DNA from: RPQJ01 sp963823535
GTDB lineage: Bacteria > Pseudomonadota > Gammaproteobacteria > Steroidobacterales > Steroidobacteraceae
Direction of reading: 5' to 3'
Assembly: GCA_963823535.1 (NCBI GenBank)
Contig: CAWGLZ010000003.1
Span: 334,369 to 398,368, forward strand
Length of the DNA: 64,000 nt
Each line of letters begins with the position of its first letter. The stretch's first letter is position 1. The position numbers were made by a program, and so were the translations under genes. Under the pieces are notes generated by a model, which was given only the letters and a program-made list of their open reading frames with translations, searched no databases and was not told where the DNA came from. Below, in pieces: positions 63,064-64,000 of this stretch.

Positions 63064-64000
63064 ATGCAGATTTGCGTCGTAGGTGGTGGCCGCATGGGGC
63101 TTCCCTCTCGCCTGCGTTTTCGCCCAGCACGGCGCCTCCGTCACGGTGGCCGACATCGACGCCGCCCTGGTCGCCCGCATCGCAGCGCCGGCGAATGCCC
63201 CTACGAGGAGCCCGGCCTGCGCGAACTGATGACGGAACTGCACCCCGCCGGGCGCCTGACCGCGACCACGGACACCAGCTGCGGCCGCAGCGCGCGTCCG
63301 AGGCGGTCGTAATCATCGTACCCGCGCACCTGACGCCTGAACGGGAGATCGATTTCCACGTTCTCCAGGCCGCGTCCCGGACGTTGGCAAGGGACTGCAG
63401 CGCGGCACGCTCGTCGTGTACGAGACGACCGTCAGCATCGGCGGGACGCGGCGCAGACTGATCCCGGCGCTCGAGCAAAGCAGCGGCCTCGTGGCTGGCG
63501 CCGACTTCCTCGGTCGCCTACAGTCCCGGAGCGGGTCAAGGCCAATCTGGTACTGTCGCGTCTGCAGCAGCACGCCGAAGGTGGTCGGCGGGCTCGACGA
63601 CGAGTCTCGCAGCAAGGCACGGCACCTGTACGGCACCTACCTGCAGGCGCCGGTCGACGACGTCGGCACGCTCGAAGCCGCCGAATCCACCAAGTTGCTC
63701 GGCATGCTCTATCGGGATGTGAACATCGCGCTGGCCAACGAGCTGGCGGCCTTCTGCGAGCTGGCGGGAGTCGATTTCGATCGCGTCCGGGCTGCGGCAA
63801 ATACGGACGGAGAGGCGCAATCTGCTGGTCCCGGAATCGGAGTCGGCGGACACTGCACGCCCGTTTATCCCTACTTCCTGACCCGCGAATCGCGTCGTCT
63901 CGGCATGACCCAGCGAATCTCCGAGGCGGCACGCGAGATCAATGACGGTCAGCCCGCGCGGCAGTTGGACCGAGTCGCGACCTACTGGAAACCGCTCGCC
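63064..64000 (+). CDS. UDP-glucose/GDP-mannose dehydrogenase family protein (multiple frame breaks, cut by window end)
   Basis: The N-terminus MQICVVGGGRMGLP is at 63064. It continues over three frames as ACVFAQHGASVTVADIDA, then ECPYEEPGLRELM, AVVIIVPAHLTPE, LVVYETTVSIGGTRR and KVVGGLDDESRSKA, to the catalytic-Cys loop GVGGHCTPVYPYFL near 63845. At least five indels are needed. Family members oxidise a nucleotide sugar to its uronate for capsule, O-antigen or exopolysaccharide. The exact sugar cannot be told. The frame is open at the window edge. Confidence 0.82.

Noticed and set aside
59277..64000. Calling hldE, gmhA, gmhB, hldD and the sugar dehydrogenase pseudogenes
   Set aside because: All motifs survive in order across the frame changes, several breaks sit in G or C runs, and no nonsense or deletion decay is seen; sequencing error is simpler.

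Overview
The window is GC-rich chromosomal DNA from a gammaproteobacterium, most like a deep-branching Xanthomonadales/Steroidobacteraceae-type lineage. The basis is gene order and gene forms: infC-rpmI-rplT-pheS-pheT-ihfA-merR-tRNA-Pro; a fused aspartokinase/diaminopimelate decarboxylase; a long-form hisG behind a TrpR-like regulator; and a tonB-exbB-exbD-exbD operon. The assignment is an inference. There are no phage genes, insertion sequences or CRISPR arrays.

Layout. 1-7.5 kb: the end of aconitase, a class III-type sirtuin, a porin, the MsrPQ periplasmic methionine-sulfoxide repair system, an EamA transporter, a KAS III-like synthase and HMG-CoA lyase. 7.7-12.8 kb: a TonB/ExbB/ExbD energising operon beside two convergent paralogous TPR secretory proteins that share a bidirectional terminator. 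13-18.7 kb: ilvD, glycerate kinase, an MFS protein and an M17 aminopeptidase. 18.7-24.7 kb: ilvC-leuA-leuC-leuD-leuB behind a complete leucine attenuator (leader peptide, antiterminator, terminator). 24.8-27.6 kb: a putative structured small RNA, then modABC. 27.6-30.8 kb: DUF190-crcB, then metX-metB behind a SAM-I riboswitch. 30.9-38.3 kb: the complete histidine operon (trpR-like, hisGDCBHAF, hisIE), with hisF apparently starting at ATT. 38.3-45.2 kb: a decayed VapBC-type remnant, an MFS transporter, asd, lysC-lysA and a SAM hydrolase. 45.3-54.7 kb: a phosphatase, two unknowns, tRNA-Pro(GGG), and the translation/IHF cluster, with infC starting at ATC. 54.8-64 kb: a surface-polysaccharide and LPS-core region with a Wzz-type chain-length protein, a PqqD-like/Tat-peptide/HprK-like/nucleotidyltransferase cassette, the ADP-heptose genes hldE-gmhA-gmhB-hldD, and a nucleotide-sugar dehydrogenase cut by the window edge.

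How the genes work together. Much of the window is amino-acid biosynthesis (Val/Ile/Leu, His, Met, Lys/Thr precursors), and three of these units carry readable cis-regulation: a Leu attenuator, a SAM riboswitch and a candidate TrpR-family operator. The right end makes and exports envelope glycans. The cassette at 56.6-59.3 kb is the least understood part and the best candidate for an undescribed system.

Data quality. At least twenty single-base reading-frame breaks occur, often an extra base and sometimes in a G or C run. They include genes expected to be essential (pheT, asd, gmh/hld genes) and are densest after 56 kb. I read most of them as consensus errors, not pseudogenes. Affected genes are given with their full span and a note of where the frame changes.
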